Shown: in pieces, positions 1-9,964 of the stretch
Numbering within the stretch: the first letter of the stretch is position 1
How the letters are laid out: every line of letters begins with the position of its first letter
Origin: CAJQQY01 sp045106765
Lineage (GTDB): Bacteria; Bacteroidota; Bacteroidia; Chitinophagales; Saprospiraceae
NCBI GenBank assembly: GCA_045106765.1
Contig: JBGCFD010000004.1
Span: 40,710 to 104,709 of the forward strand
Reading direction: 5' to 3'
Length of the DNA stretch: 64,000 nucleotides
Program-made: the position numbers and the translations under genes
Notes under the pieces: model-generated
Seen by the model: the letters and a program-made list of their open reading frames with translations, nothing else
Database searches by the model: none
Told to the model about the DNA's origin: nothing

Positions 1-3000
1 TGGTTTGGTGTAGAATATCGACAAGCCATTGGTATTGATTCGATAGTGATTGATTATGATCCTGCGATTTTGGAATCATTTGGAACTTTCGAAACCCAGA
101 TTTCTATTCCTGGACATCCAATTTATGGAAATAGTTATTACTTAGTTCAAGGATTTGATGCTTCAGATAATTGGCGATATGTTGGAGTATTTGATACGTT
201 GCAATTCGTCCCTGCTTTGAATAATGTGTTGAGTTATTCCTTTAGTTTTAGAATAAGAGTTAACCCCAATTGCCAGTCTGAAATGGGAAGTAGTAATGGA
301 AATAATCAATATAATTTTGATCCAGAGATTTTTTATCGAGATAGGTATTATGCAACTGATATTGGTGATGGAAGTTGTTCTGAACAGAAAGTAGAATCAC
401 AGGATAATGATATTTTTTATACAGATCCGCCAGAGTTGACTTTGGTGACTGCTTCCAACCCGAATTTTAATTTAGCAGGTGATACCGCTTATTGGGATTT
501 GCAATTGTGTAATGCTTCATTTGTTGGTCGAGCTGGCTTGACTTGGTTTTCATTGGAGGATGCTTCGGGAGCAATTGAAGTAGTTTCGATGGAAGATATT
601 ACTGACCCAATGGCCACAACCAATTTATCGGTGACTCAATATGGTTCGTCAGGAAGTAATTATTTTGCATTAACGAATGCTTTAGAAATTGGAAATGCAA
701 CTTCCACTTTTGATGATATTTGTAATGTGATTAGAGTAAAAGCATTGGTGAATGAATGTGGAACAACTAATTTTAATGCCCGCATTGGATGGAATTGTAT
801 CGCTTATTCTGAACCAAATTGGAATCCAGAATTATATCCTCCATGTGAAGATGTACTTTTAAATTTAAGTGTAACGACGCTTGATCCATCTTTGGATGCC
901 AACATTGTAGAGCAGCCATTGGTCGATCCAGATATTTGCGATACGAATACAATTGCGATTTTAGTAAGGAATACGAATTTGGGAAGTGCTTATGATATTC
1001 GTTCTCAAATTATTTTACCAATGCAAGGAGCAACATTGGTTCCGGGGAGTATAGAAATTGCTTATCCATCAGGAACTGCTTATCAATCAGTTGCGATTGA
1101 TCCAGTCTATACGACGACGACGAGTAGAGGAGATATTTACGAATATTCTGATTTTTCTAACTTACATACTTTCTTAGATCAAAATGGATTATCAGGTTTT
1201 GATCCATTGAATCCAACTGATTCAAATGAGTATAGAATCCGATATAAATTTGTTACTGATTGCGATTTTATGAGTGGTTCGATTTCTTATTATGCATTTC
1301 AAGGAATAAAAAATTGTGGTGATTCTACAAATTATGAAACTGGAGAAACTTTACCAATAGATATAAATGGTGCTGCTGCTGGGTTGGATAAAATTTTTGA
1401 AATTCATTTTTCCAATTCAAGTTCATTGATTCCAAATGCAAGCGCACCGCTTGAAATAACTGCGACAAACTTAACTACAACTGCAACTGATTCTTCAGAT
1501 CTGGTCTCCCTTCTTTTGCCAGAAGGAGTGACTTATGATCCAAATACGACAGCAACGATTGAGCCTGGAGGATGGATATTGTCAGAACCAGAAATTGAAA
1601 TTGATGGAAATTTCCAACTATTATATTGGCATCTACCAATAGGATTATTACAAGGAGATTCAGCCGTTTTTACTTTTAATGTAATTTCGCCAGATGTGGA
1701 TTGTGCTATTGATAGTTTATCTGCAGGGCTAAATACTATTCAAAGAAAAGAATTGACCTGTGCGGTTTCAGGGACAAATTGTGATGTAGATGCGATTACT
1801 TCTATCAATAATGGAACATTGACAGATTTGCCAGTTACCCAGAATACTTTAAGTTTTGTTTTCTCAAGTGTGACCAGTTCATGCTCAGGAGTTGATGAAG
1901 AAACCATTCAATTTGAGGGAGCAATATCCAATAATGGAACTGCTTTTCCAGCCATCCCAATTGATGTGGAATATTATTTTGATCAAGATGGATCTGGGAA
2001 TGTAAATGTGGGAGATCAACTAGTTGCAACGATAACGGAGACTGGCCCGATAGCAGCAAATTCAGGTTTACTTATTTCACATTCTATTCCGGTGAGTGAC
2101 GATCAAGTTTGTAATATTATTGTTAGAATTGATTCAACAGGTTTGGGGATTTGTGAAATAGCAGAAGTGCCGCTTGGCGAACCTCAACTTTTAAATGCTG
2201 GAAATGACCAAATATTTTGCGAAATAACTGCGACGACAATTACAGCGAACCTCGGGGATCCAACTTGTGGATCACTCTCCAATTACACTTATAATTGGTT
2301 AGCTATTTCTCCAGCTTCAACAACAAATTTGAGTGCAACAGATATTCCAAATCCAGTTTTGACAGTCAATCATAATGCAACTGTTCAAGATACGTTGCAA
2401 TATATTTTGGAAACAACTCGACCAAGTTGCGGAGGAATAAATCGAGATACGATTAGTGTCATTCGAGCTTTAGGAATTACCGCTGATGGTGGTCCGATAG
2501 TTTTTGTTCAGTCAGGAGGAAGCACTACTTTATCACCAACGGTAACTGGAGGATTTGCACCTTATACTTATGCTTGGTCTCCAACAGCAACTTTAGATGA
2601 TGGAACAAGTTCTAATCCGATTGCTTCTCCAACTGTTGATACTGATTATTCAGTTACGATAACGAGTGCATCAGGATGTACAGACGAGGCAATTGTGGAA
2701 GTGCAAATAGGAAGTGCGGTTACGATTTCAGTTGAACCTTATGATACTATGATTTGTGCAGAAGAGACCATTCAATTTACTGCTTCAGGAGGAACAGATT
2801 ATGTTTGGGTGGAGGATGCAGGAAATGCTTCAACTGGAAATTTAAGTGCTTACAATATTCCAAATCCAATTTTCTCCAATGGACTTCCAGCGAATACCTA
2901 TAATTATCAAGTGATAGTAGAAGATAATGTGTTTCCTGGGGTTTATGATACAGCTGATGTGGTAATCCAAGTTTTTCCATCGCCTGATGTTGAAATTACA

Positions 3001-5436
3001 TCTAGCTCTACCACATTTATTTGTGAAGGTGACGAAGTAGCTTTGACTGGAAGTGGGGCAGATATTTATGCTTGGGAAAATGTTACTACGAGCACACCTA
3101 TTGGAAATGGTTCTACAATTATTGTAATGCCTTTTGTCGAAACGACTTACCAAGTTACTGGAACGGATACCACAAGTGGTTGTTTTTCAACGGAGCAAAT
3201 TACACTAAGTGTTAACGAAGGAGCCGATGCAGAAGTGTTAGTCAATCCAGCAATTGCTTGTGAAGGAGAATCAGTTCTTTTAGTTGGTGGAAATGGAATT
3301 TTATATGAATGGTTGGAAAATGGAGCTTCACTTGGAACAGGTGATAGCATTACGGTAACTCCAGTTGTGGGAGCTATTTATAGTCTAGTAGTTGAAAATT
3401 TAGTAGGCTGTCGAGATACCGCTGATGTCGTTATGGATGTGATACTTTGTCCATGCGAAGATATTGAGATCAGTAGTATTATTACTGTCGAATCAACTTG
3501 TGGAAATGAAATAGGAGAGGCAACTATCAATTTAGTGGATGATCCAAATAATTATTCTTTCACTTGGAGTCCTGACCTTGGATCACCAATTGGAGTGGGA
3601 AATGTACGAATGGATCTACCATTTGGGGGATATGAAATTGCGATTCAAAATAATAATTCAACTACTTGTACCGATACTGTTTATTTAATTATTCAAAATT
3701 CAGATGGGCCTACTGCAACTGTGACCACGACACCAGCAACTTGTTTGTTGCCAAATGGCTCTGCTACTTTAATGCCAGATACGTTGAATTTTTTATGGGA
3801 AAATAACTCCACGGATTCTGTGAGAAATGATTTAACAGTAGGCGTTCATTTTGTAACAATTACTGATCCTGCCAATTCAAGTTGTCCAAATGTTATTGAA
3901 GTAATTATCGAAGAACAAAATCCTTTGGCAGCATCATTGATGGTCAATCAAGCTCCTGATTGTGGAGCAGCAAATGGTTCAGCAACGATAAATGTAACCG
4001 GCGGAAGTGGAAATTATTCCTACAGTTGGGCAAGTGGAACAGATACTGAAATAAATTTATCATCAGGTTTTTATTCTGTAACTATTACAGATCTGGATTC
4101 TACGATGTGTGAGTTGGTGTATGAGTTTGTTTTGACAGATAATGTTCCCGGTGCTGATATCTTGATTACAGAGATAGTGGGAACGTCATGTGTAGGTGCA
4201 GAAGATGGTGCAGTAATTTTTACCGTTAATTTCGACCCCAACTTTAATGCTCCAGCAGATACCATTATAACAAGTGGCTTTCAAAATTTCGAAAATGGAA
4301 ACCTTTCAGCGGGTGATTACTGTTTAATCATTTCCGATTCAAGCGGATGTGTGGCAGGTCAAGGTTGCTTTACCATAGAATCTACCGAAACTTTGGAAAT
4401 TAATTTTACGGTCAATCCGGATTGTGATTTAGGTGGATCAATTACCTCAGAAATTCAGGGAGGAACAGCACCATATAATTTTGATTGGGCAGATTTGTCA
4501 GACTCTTTAGATACTCAAGATCGAGTAAATTTGGAAGTTGGTTTATATGATGTCATTATTACGGATAGTCTAGGTTGTGAAGCTAGTTATTCCATTCTAG
4601 TAATGCCATGTGATGAAATAGCACCCAATTTATTTTGTGATACTATATTTATTGGACAAACAGATACGATGTTTTTAGAAAGCTCTCAACTTCCTGGAAA
4701 TATTATTTCTTTACAAAATTTTTGCCCTGATGAAAGTGGAACAGAAGTAGAATTTTTTGAAGATTTTGGAATGTTAGGAATTGAATATACTGGTCTAACG
4801 ATTGGTCAAGATTCTGCTTGCATTGAATTTTGTGATGATTTAGGATTTTGTGATACTACTTATATGTGTATAAGTGTGGTGGAATATGATGGACTACCGA
4901 TGTTGGTAGATGATAAAGATTCAGTTGACATTGGGTTGCCGGTCGTAGTTAATGTAAAACAAAATGATATTATCTACGGAGGAATTGATACGATGTATAT
5001 TTTGGAACAACCGTTTTACGGAACAGCAACTTTGAATTTAGATGGCTCTGTAACTTACAATGCTGGTGATATTTATTGTGAAAGAGTTGATAGTTTTTCC
5101 TATGTTGTTTGTAATCCAAATGGATGTGATACGGCTAATGTTTGTATCTTCCTAAATTGTACAGATATTGTTATTTTTAATGCAGTTTCACCAAATGGAG
5201 ACCAAGCTAACGATGTATTCTATATTGCGGGCATTACGGATTATCCAAATAGTGATTTGAAAATTTACAATCGTTGGGGGAATAAAATTTATGAAACAAT
5301 AGGTTATAAAAATGATTGGGATGGCACATACAAAGGAAAACGAGAAGTGCCTGACGGAACATATTACTATATTTTAGAACTAAATGATCCTGATGATCAG
5401 AGAGTCTTTCAGGGCTACTTAGAAATTAGTCGATAA
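1..5436 (+). CDS. Giant secreted T9SS type B (gliding-type CTD) multidomain protein, 5' truncated by the window
   Basis: The reading frame is open from base 1, so the gene begins left of the window; about 1811 residues are visible. The protein is built of many Cys- and Thr-rich beta-sandwich repeats, several resembling SprB/PKD-like modules (phrases such as GGSGNYSYSW and GGTAPYNFDW). Near the C terminus comes a module with GQDSACIEFCDDLGFCDTTY, then an Ig/cadherin-like domain starting near VDDKDSVDIGLPVVVNV. The last ~90 residues (SPNGDQANDVF, IYNRWGNKIYE, NDWDGTYKG, DGTYYYILEL) are the gliding-motility-associated type B C-terminal sorting domain. By family knowledge the protein is exported by the type IX system and displayed or released at the cell surface; an adhesin role is inferred. 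It shares its C-terminal architecture with the gene at 19667. Family assignment is firm; ligand or substrate is unknown. Confidence 0.93.
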   Translation, partial: WFGVEYRQAIGIDSIVIDYDPAILESFGTFETQISIPGHPIYGNSYYLVQGFDASDNWRYVGVFDTLQFVPALNNVLSYSFSFRIRVNPNCQSEMGSSNGNNQYNFDPEIFYRDRYYATDIGDGSCSEQKVESQDNDIFYTDPPELTLVTASNPNFNLAGDTAYWDLQLCNASFVGRAGLTWFSLEDASGAIEVVSMEDITDPMATTNLSVTQYGSSGSNYFALTNALEIGNATSTFDDICNVIRVKALVNECGTTNFNARIGWNCIAYSEPNWNPELYPPCEDVLLNLSVTTLDPSLDANIVEQPLVDPDICDTNTIAILVRNTNLGSAYDIRSQIILPMQGATLVPGSIEIAYPSGTAYQSVAIDPVYTTTTSRGDIYEYSDFSNLHTFLDQNGLSGFDPLNPTDSNEYRIRYKFVTDCDFMSGSISYYAFQGIKNCGDSTNYETGETLPIDINGAAAGLDKIFEIHFSNSSSLIPNASAPLEITATNLTTTATDSSDLVSLLLPEGVTYDPNTTATIEPGGWILSEPEIEIDGNFQLLYWHLPIGLLQGDSAVFTFNVISPDVDCAIDSLSAGLNTIQRKELTCAVSGTNCDVDAITSINNGTLTDLPVTQNTLSFVFSSVTSSCSGVDEETIQFEGAISNNGTAFPAIPIDVEYYFDQDGSGNVNVGDQLVATITETGPIAANSGLLISHSIPVSDDQVCNIIVRIDSTGLGICEIAEVPLGEPQLLNAGNDQIFCEITATTITANLGDPTCGSLSNYTYNWLAISPASTTNLSATDIPNPVLTVNHNATVQDTLQYILETTRPSCGGINRDTISVIRALGITADGGPIVFVQSGGSTTLSPTVTGGFAPYTYAWSPTATLDDGTSSNPIASPTVDTDYSVTITSASGCTDEAIVEVQIGSAVTISVEPYDTMICAEETIQFTASGGTDYVWVEDAGNASTGNLSAYNIPNPIFSNGLPANTYNYQVIVEDNVFPGVYDTADVVIQVFPSPDVEITSSSTTFICEGDEVALTGSGADIYAWENVTTSTPIGNGSTIIVMPFVETTYQVTGTDTTSGCFSTEQITLSVNEGADAEVLVNPAIACEGESVLLVGGNGILYEWLENGASLGTGDSITVTPVVGAIYSLVVENLVGCRDTADVVMDVILCPCEDIEISSIITVESTCGNEIGEATINLVDDPNNYSFTWSPDLGSPIGVGNVRMDLPFGGYEIAIQNNNSTTCTDTVYLIIQNSDGPTATVTTTPATCLLPNGSATLMPDTLNFLWENNSTDSVRNDLTVGVHFVTITDPANSSCPNVIEVIIEEQNPLAASLMVNQAPDCGAANGSATINVTGGSGNYSYSWASGTDTEINLSSGFYSVTITDLDSTMCELVYEFVLTDNVPGADILITEIVGTSCVGAEDGAVIFTVNFDPNFNAPADTIITSGFQNFENGNLSAGDYCLIISDSSGCVAGQGCFTIESTETLEINFTVNPDCDLGGSITSEIQGGTAPYNFDWADLSDSLDTQDRVNLEVGLYDVIITDSLGCEASYSILVMPCDEIAPNLFCDTIFIGQTDTMFLESSQLPGNIISLQNFCPDESGTEVEFFEDFGMLGIEYTGLTIGQDSACIEFCDDLGFCDTTYMCISVVEYDGLPMLVDDKDSVDIGLPVVVNVKQNDIIYGGIDTMYILEQPFYGTATLNLDGSVTYNAGDIYCERVDSFSYVVCNPNGCDTANVCIFLNCTDIVIFNAVSPNGDQANDVFYIAGITDYPNSDLKIYNRWGNKIYETIGYKNDWDGTYKGKREVPDGTYYYILELNDPDDQRVFQGYLEISR

Positions 5437-5439
5437 TTT

Positions 5440-5507
5440 TTAGTTAATCAGTTAATCAGGCGTGAGGTGAAACCATAATTTGGAAATCCGCTCGTCTGAT
5501 TAACTAA
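5440..5507. terminator. Inverted repeat between convergent genes
   Basis: TTAGTTAATCAG at 5440-5451 is exactly complementary to CTGATTAACTAA at 5496-5507. It lies between two converging genes, and its right arm overlaps the stop codon of the SUI1-like gene. The 44-base spacer is long for a classical terminator and there is no clear T-tract, so a terminator role is only probable. Confidence 0.35.
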
Positions 5508-5860
5508 TTACCACCCGCACCTTTTGTCTGGGAATATCCTTTTTCTAACAATAGTTTTACAACTTTTTCTTTTTGGTTTCCTTGAACCATAATTTCGTAA
5601 TCTTTTACACTTCCTCCAACACCACATTTAGATTTTAAGTATTTTCCCAAATCTTTTAAGTCGTCCTCGTTCCCTTCAAAACCTACAACTAAAGTCACTT
5701 CTTTACCTTTTCGTTTTTTTCGATCAATCATCACCCGAAGTTTTTGCTGGTTGGGAGCAAGTGTTTCTTCTGGTGTATCATCCTCATTGCTAGGTTGAAA
5801 ATCAGGATTAGTGGAAAATACAAAATTGAAGTCTGATCGGGATTTTTTATTTTTTGACAT
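5504..5860 (-). CDS. SUI1/eIF1-family translation factor (YciH-like)
   Basis: The 118-residue protein has an unstructured, charged N-terminal third followed by a SUI1 fold of about 75 residues. Signature stretches are KRKGKEVTLVVGFEG, LKDLGKYLKSKCGVGGSV and VQGNQKEKVVKLLLEKGY, which match the bacterial YciH/eIF1 pattern including the conserved CGVGGSVK loop. The family is homologous to eukaryotic initiation factor 1; bacterial members are thought to act on initiation fidelity, but their role is less settled. It is the last gene of a minus-strand run, 10 bases downstream of an unknown membrane protein gene. Length and motif are typical for the family. Confidence 0.9.
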   Translation of the reverse strand: MSKNKKSRSDFNFVFSTNPDFQPSNEDDTPEETLAPNQQKLRVMIDRKKRKGKEVTLVVGFEGNEDDLKDLGKYLKSKCGVGGSVKDYEIMVQGNQKEKVVKLLLEKGYSQTKGAGGN

Positions 5861-5870
5861 GAGTATTTTT

Positions 5871-6527
5871 TTACAAATTAATATAGTGCAAAATTAAAAG
5901 AAAATTAATTTGGATAATCAAAATCATCCACCAAGGAACAATTTCATCAATTAAAGATAATTGCATTTCATTGATTTTGTTTTCCATACTGAGTGAAATT
6001 CTTTCTTCATCTAAATTTTCTAAATCAGAAAATTGGTAACTACTGATAAATTCTAAAATGGGAATTTGATCAAATAATCTCTTAGTAACCCATTGTAACC
6101 ATTTTGGTAAACTTGCAATTTTTTGGTTCATCCACATGATAATTCCATCCAAATCTGCAATATCTTTTATTCCCTCTTTATGTGTATATTTTTTTATCAG
6201 ATATTCTCCAATCACTTTCGCTAATTCTTTATTCCATTTTCTAAAAAGGTCATGATGAATGGCAAATAATATTTTTTTAAGAGTTAATTGGAAAAACCAA
6301 TAGATATAAATTATTGGGACGAAGAAAATGATAAGAGTCTCACTTAGATATGATTTATTTTCCCAAAAGATAATATCCATTTGAAACCATGAAAATATTT
6401 TCCAAACTGCAATTCCTTCATTAATGATCATTACTACCCAAAGAGGAGCGATAAAGTTCAGCGCTATGACTTTAAAATATTTAAAAAAATAGGATTTTAT
6501 CTCAAGTACCTTTTTATCGTCATCCAT
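5871..6527 (-). CDS. Unknown membrane protein, 218 aa
   Basis: I do not recognise this family. Three hydrophobic segments are visible: residues ~18-42 (VIALNFIAPLWVVMIINEG), ~62-85 (LSETLIIFFVPIIYIYWFF) and the C-terminal ~20 residues (PWWMILIIQINFLLILHYIN). Between the second and third lies a ~110-residue polar, Trp- and Lys-rich region that is probably cytoplasmic. There is no signal peptide or lipobox. The next gene upstream (start 7187) is on the same strand 18 bases away, so the two are probably co-transcribed. Confidence 0.6.
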   Translation of the reverse strand: MDDDKKVLEIKSYFFKYFKVIALNFIAPLWVVMIINEGIAVWKIFSWFQMDIIFWENKSYLSETLIIFFVPIIYIYWFFQLTLKKILFAIHHDLFRKWNKELAKVIGEYLIKKYTHKEGIKDIADLDGIIMWMNQKIASLPKWLQWVTKRLFDQIPILEFISSYQFSDLENLDEERISLSMENKINEMQLSLIDEIVPWWMILIIQINFLLILHYINL

Positions 6528-6545
6528 ATTTTTTATTATTCATCA

Positions 6546-7187
6546 TTAAACTCCAAAATCAAAATATTCATCACTCGCCTCTAATTCTATAAATTCAATA
6601 TCTGATTGCGTCCTTATTTTTTTTGCTAAATCTTCCCCACATCCCAACACTAAAACTCCTGATTGCAAAATAATATTTCCAATCAACCAACTCTGATCTT
6701 TTGGAAAAATATAACTCGGAAAATTAACGATTTCCATTTTTGCAAATTCATTCATTGCTTTTACAATATTGGTCAAACTATTTATTGGTCCAATTGAAGC
6801 CCAAGGATTTGTAAATTTTTCTGGTAGATTTTCTCCTCCTAATCCGTAAAAAATAATTGGTTGATCTTCCTCCAAAACAGTTTGCAAATTTTCCAACATT
6901 TCATATTCATCCTTATCCGAAGCAGTAATAAATGGGGAAATATAATCTGGAAAACTTTTCGTACTAAAGTTTTTTTCAAAAGTAAGACCACCTAGTTTTG
7001 CAATTTCAAGGTAGGTAATTTTTCGACTTTGTCCAGTTTCTTCGTTTTCGAAAATGATAGGAAAATAAAGTTTGAAGTACGTTTCAAATTTTTCAGGGAT
7101 GACATTTTTAACTACATTTTCAGAGACACTAGGATTTATATTTTGAAAAATCCATGAGGTAATATCGTTATCGTTTTCTTTGTTCAT
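6546..7187 (-). CDS. Unknown cytoplasmic protein, 213 aa
   Basis: This acidic soluble protein has no signal peptide and no membrane segment. A stretch around residues 35-65 (VIPEKFETYFKLYFPIIFEN) and the segment PIIFYGLGGENLPEKFTNPW give it the feel of an intracellular immunity or SMI1-like fold, but no diagnostic motif can be named and I do not assign a family. It lies 18 bases upstream of the membrane-protein gene at 5871-6527 and probably shares its transcript. The start at 7187 is preceded by an A-rich stretch typical of this genome. Confidence 0.6.
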   Translation of the reverse strand: MNKENDNDITSWIFQNINPSVSENVVKNVIPEKFETYFKLYFPIIFENEETGQSRKITYLEIAKLGGLTFEKNFSTKSFPDYISPFITASDKDEYEMLENLQTVLEEDQPIIFYGLGGENLPEKFTNPWASIGPINSLTNIVKAMNEFAKMEIVNFPSYIFPKDQSWLIGNIILQSGVLVLGCGEDLAKKIRTQSDIEFIELEASDEYFDFGV

Positions 7188-7244
7188 CTTTTTTTATTCG
7201 TAGAAAATAGGTCTACTTTTTTTGTCTAAATTCTTTTGGAAAAA

Positions 7245-8156
7245 CTATTTCGGAACCCACACCGACAAAGATAAAGGATTAATAGAAAATTCTAAATCTT
7301 CATTCACCAACATTCCCTCCCCATCCATATGCACGGGAGTTTCTTCCACAATTTTCACCTTAATATTTTTTCCAGAATAGCATTTTGTCAAACCACTTTC
7401 ATTGATGGTTTTGTGAAATGAATGCCAAGCCAATTGTGGAAATCTCCAAGGAGTCATTTTTTTGACTACGACTACTTCTAAAATTCCATCATTGAATTTT
7501 GCGTGAGGAGCAATTTCAAAATTATATCCAAACATCGGTGCGTTTACAATTTCCAAACAAAGACATTCCTCCTCCAGAATTTTCCCATCAATATTTATTT
7601 GATAAGTTTGGGGCTTAAACTTAAAAGACTCTTGAGTTACGATTTTTCCATAACCCCAAAAACCTCGAAATGTACTTTGTTTTAATTTATAAGAAACCCA
7701 TCCATCAAATCCTAATCCAGCCAAATTAACGAATGGTCGTCCATTCATTTTGACTGTATCTATACGTATTATTTTTCCATGATTTAATTGTTGTATTGCT
7801 TCGACAATATTGGTACTTAGTCCTAAGTGTCGAGCAAAACCATTTCCTGAACCTGCGGGAATTATTCCTAAAATAGTTTTTGAATCGATCAATGCTGCTG
7901 CTACTTCATTGACTGATCCATCGCCCCCAACTGCAATGACCATATCTAAATTTTCCTCCATTGCTTCTTTAGCAAGTACAGTTGCATGACCAGCAGATTG
8001 AGTATTTTTTATTTCAAAATCGAAAAGATTGGAGTCGAGATGTTGTTCGATTTGTTGAGCCAATTTTCCTTTTTTACTAATGCCAGAAAATGGATTTACA
8101 ATAAATCGTACTCGTTTTTTTTGAAGAGTAGGCGAGGGGTTTATTTCGCTAGACAT
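7245..8156 (-). CDS. Diacylglycerol/lipid kinase, YegS/BmrU family
   Basis: The 303-residue protein is a DAGK-catalytic-domain kinase that phosphorylates a lipid alcohol with ATP at the inner membrane face. The N-terminal nucleotide-binding half shows RFIVNPFSGISKKGK (residues ~18-32), the glycine-rich AVGGDGSVNEVA (~77-88) and IIPAGSGNGFARHLG (~98-112), all diagnostic. The C-terminal beta-sandwich half includes VNLAGLGFDGWVSY and ends in VHMDGEG, a conserved Asp-containing motif. Length matches the family (~290-310). The lipid substrate cannot be read from sequence. A long hairpin separates its start from the serine hydrolase gene upstream. Confidence 0.9.
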   Translation of the reverse strand: MSSEINPSPTLQKKRVRFIVNPFSGISKKGKLAQQIEQHLDSNLFDFEIKNTQSAGHATVLAKEAMEENLDMVIAVGGDGSVNEVAAALIDSKTILGIIPAGSGNGFARHLGLSTNIVEAIQQLNHGKIIRIDTVKMNGRPFVNLAGLGFDGWVSYKLKQSTFRGFWGYGKIVTQESFKFKPQTYQINIDGKILEEECLCLEIVNAPMFGYNFEIAPHAKFNDGILEVVVVKKMTPWRFPQLAWHSFHKTINESGLTKCYSGKNIKVKIVEETPVHMDGEGMLVNEDLEFSINPLSLSVWVPK

Positions 8157-8184
8157 GGTAAGTGGTTATGTTTGTTTTTAGTAT

Positions 8185-8261
8185 ATGATTTTTCTTTGCC
8201 GGAGATTGGACTGATTTAATATTAGATTAAATCAATCCAATCTGCGGCAAAGAAAAATCAT
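8185..8261. repeat. Long near-perfect hairpin between two minus-strand genes
   Basis: Arms 8185-8220 and 8226-8261 (36 bases each, 5-base loop) pair at 34 of 36 positions. The right arm includes the stop codon of the serine hydrolase gene. Position fits a transcription terminator for that gene or an mRNA-stabilising 3' hairpin, but the arms are much longer than usual and carry a GC-rich centre (TTTGCCG). Confidence 0.8.
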
Positions 8262-9391
8262 TTCATCCAATTATTATTCAACATTCTTAAAATATAATAA
8301 CCTAAATTATAAAGATTGTGCTCTGAATTTGTTAAAATTACCACAGCCGTTTCGCTTTCTTTGACAAAGGCCAAATAGGAACGATGACCATTTGTATTTC
8401 CAGTATGAAGAACAATATCGTGATAATTTTTTGGAGAAATAATATGCCATCCACGAGCGGATGTTACTTTTTTATTTCGATTGGTTGCTTTCCTTCCTTC
8501 ATGTGTTGCATAAAAGGCTTGGGTCAATCTTGAATTACTTTCACCCATATGAGCCTCTGCAAACTTAACTAAATCTTTTGCAGTAGATTTCAAACCTTCA
8601 GATGCTTGAAAAGATTGAAAAGTCCAAGGCGGTGTCGATTGACCACTTGTAGTATAACCAGTTGCCAAACGTTTTTTCTGATTTTCTGACAGCTCAATTC
8701 GAGTGTCATTCATTTCGATTGGGGTTAATATTTTGTCATTCAAAAGTTTTTCAAAGCTATCTTTTTGACTAGACTCAATCGCCATTTCCACTAAGGCATA
8801 GTTTAGATGTGAATAAGAATAGTTGTCTTTATTTTTTTTCTTCCTTTTTTCTTTTCTCTTCTTTTTAGGTTCAAGTGGAATATATTCTTTATAAAAATCC
8901 ATTAAATCTTGCTTCGTATAGTGTGCATATGGATTGTTTTCCTCGATTTCTTTTACCCCAAATTCTAAAGGCATTCGAGGCAAGCGGGAAGTATGCGTCA
9001 ACAATTGGTCAATAGTGATGAGTTGAGTTTCTTCATTTTTATCTGAGGCGGAAAAATAATCATTCAATGGTTTTTCAAAATCCATTTTTCCTTCTTCCAC
9101 TAAAATACTCACCAAGGAGCTCGTAAAAGTTTTGGTTAACCCTCCGATTTCAAAAATTGTTTTTTCATCTGGAACTTGCTTAACCTCTTTAGAAATCGAA
9201 CCATAACCAAAGTAGAAAACAGAATCTTGATATTTTACACCAATGATAAACCCAGGTGTTTCTGACAATTTAATTTCAGTATCGTAGTGGATAATTTTTT
9301 CAATCTGCTTTTGCAAATTTGCTCGATCCTGAGACCATAAATTAGAAATAAAAAGAAAGGAAAATAAAAATAGAAAAATCGATTTTCTCAT
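8258..9391 (-). CDS. Secreted beta-lactamase-fold protein with substituted nucleophile (probable pseudoenzyme)
   Basis: The 377-residue protein has a signal peptide (residues 1-20, ending LWSQ) and the overall layout of the class C beta-lactamase/serine hydrolase family (PF00144). The expected SxxK nucleophile motif reads FEIGGLTKTFTSS: the Lys remains but the Ser position is Gly. The second motif, normally Y-S-N, reads YSYSHLNY, so Asn is replaced by His. The third motif, HTG, is intact (VLHTGNTNGHRSYL). A Lys/Arg-rich insert (~residues 174-187) precedes the YSH motif. By family logic this copy should lack acyl-enzyme chemistry, suggesting a binding or regulatory role, or a different nucleophile. 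The fold call is firm; function is not. Confidence 0.85.
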   Translation of the reverse strand: MRKSIFLFLFSFLFISNLWSQDRANLQKQIEKIIHYDTEIKLSETPGFIIGVKYQDSVFYFGYGSISKEVKQVPDEKTIFEIGGLTKTFTSSLVSILVEEGKMDFEKPLNDYFSASDKNEETQLITIDQLLTHTSRLPRMPLEFGVKEIEENNPYAHYTKQDLMDFYKEYIPLEPKKKRKEKRKKKNKDNYSYSHLNYALVEMAIESSQKDSFEKLLNDKILTPIEMNDTRIELSENQKKRLATGYTTSGQSTPPWTFQSFQASEGLKSTAKDLVKFAEAHMGESNSRLTQAFYATHEGRKATNRNKKVTSARGWHIISPKNYHDIVLHTGNTNGHRSYLAFVKESETAVVILTNSEHNLYNLGYYILRMLNNNWMK

Positions 9392-9540
9392 ATCTAAATA
9401 TAATTAAAAATATAAAATGAACTTTAATTGAATTCGTAAAAATAGGTCTTTTTTTAAGTAAGGTATTTTTTACTTTTTTTTAGTGCAAATTTTAAGCTAG
9501 ATAATTGAAATTCAACGATTTAACATTTATTTATATTTAG

Positions 9541-9608
9541 TAGAGTTTATTCTTTTGACGTTGAACGCTTTACGGTTCCAGATACAATTCTATTTAGAAT
9601 AAACTCTA
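9541..9608. repeat. Dispersed 68-bp palindromic repeat, copy 1
   Basis: The ends TAGAGTTTATTCT and AGAATAAACTCTA are perfect 13-bp inverted repeats around an asymmetric core containing TTTGACGTTGAACGC and ATACAATTCTATTT. Related copies occur at 16413-16476 and 37726-37793, all in intergenic positions. No coding capacity is visible. Confidence 0.8.
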
Positions 9609-9964
9609 GTATTGAAATAATATATCGTATATGCTTTATTATTAATGTCAAAATTTTATATTAAAATAAATAATAAATATTTGTTTTTTTTAATAAATCC
9701 ATTTAGATTTGCCATTCAAGAAGTAAGAATTGAATCCAAAACAACACCTTCATTCTTACCTAAATTCAATTTCTCTTCTCAGAAGATTCTCTGAAAATCT
9801 TCAATTTTTATTCTTTTAAATTACCTCAATTAACTAAGTTCTCAATTGCTTGAGACAACACCCCAATACACCCTTTTTAAGTTTATTTTTTCAAGTAATT
9901 TGATTTGAATATTCATTTTTTTCGGCAAAAATGGATCGTTCAATCAAGCATTGATTAATTAATT

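Noticed and set aside
2842..3153. Minus-strand frame inside the large secreted protein gene
   Set aside because: It is antisense to a strongly supported coding frame and has no recognisable domain or leader.
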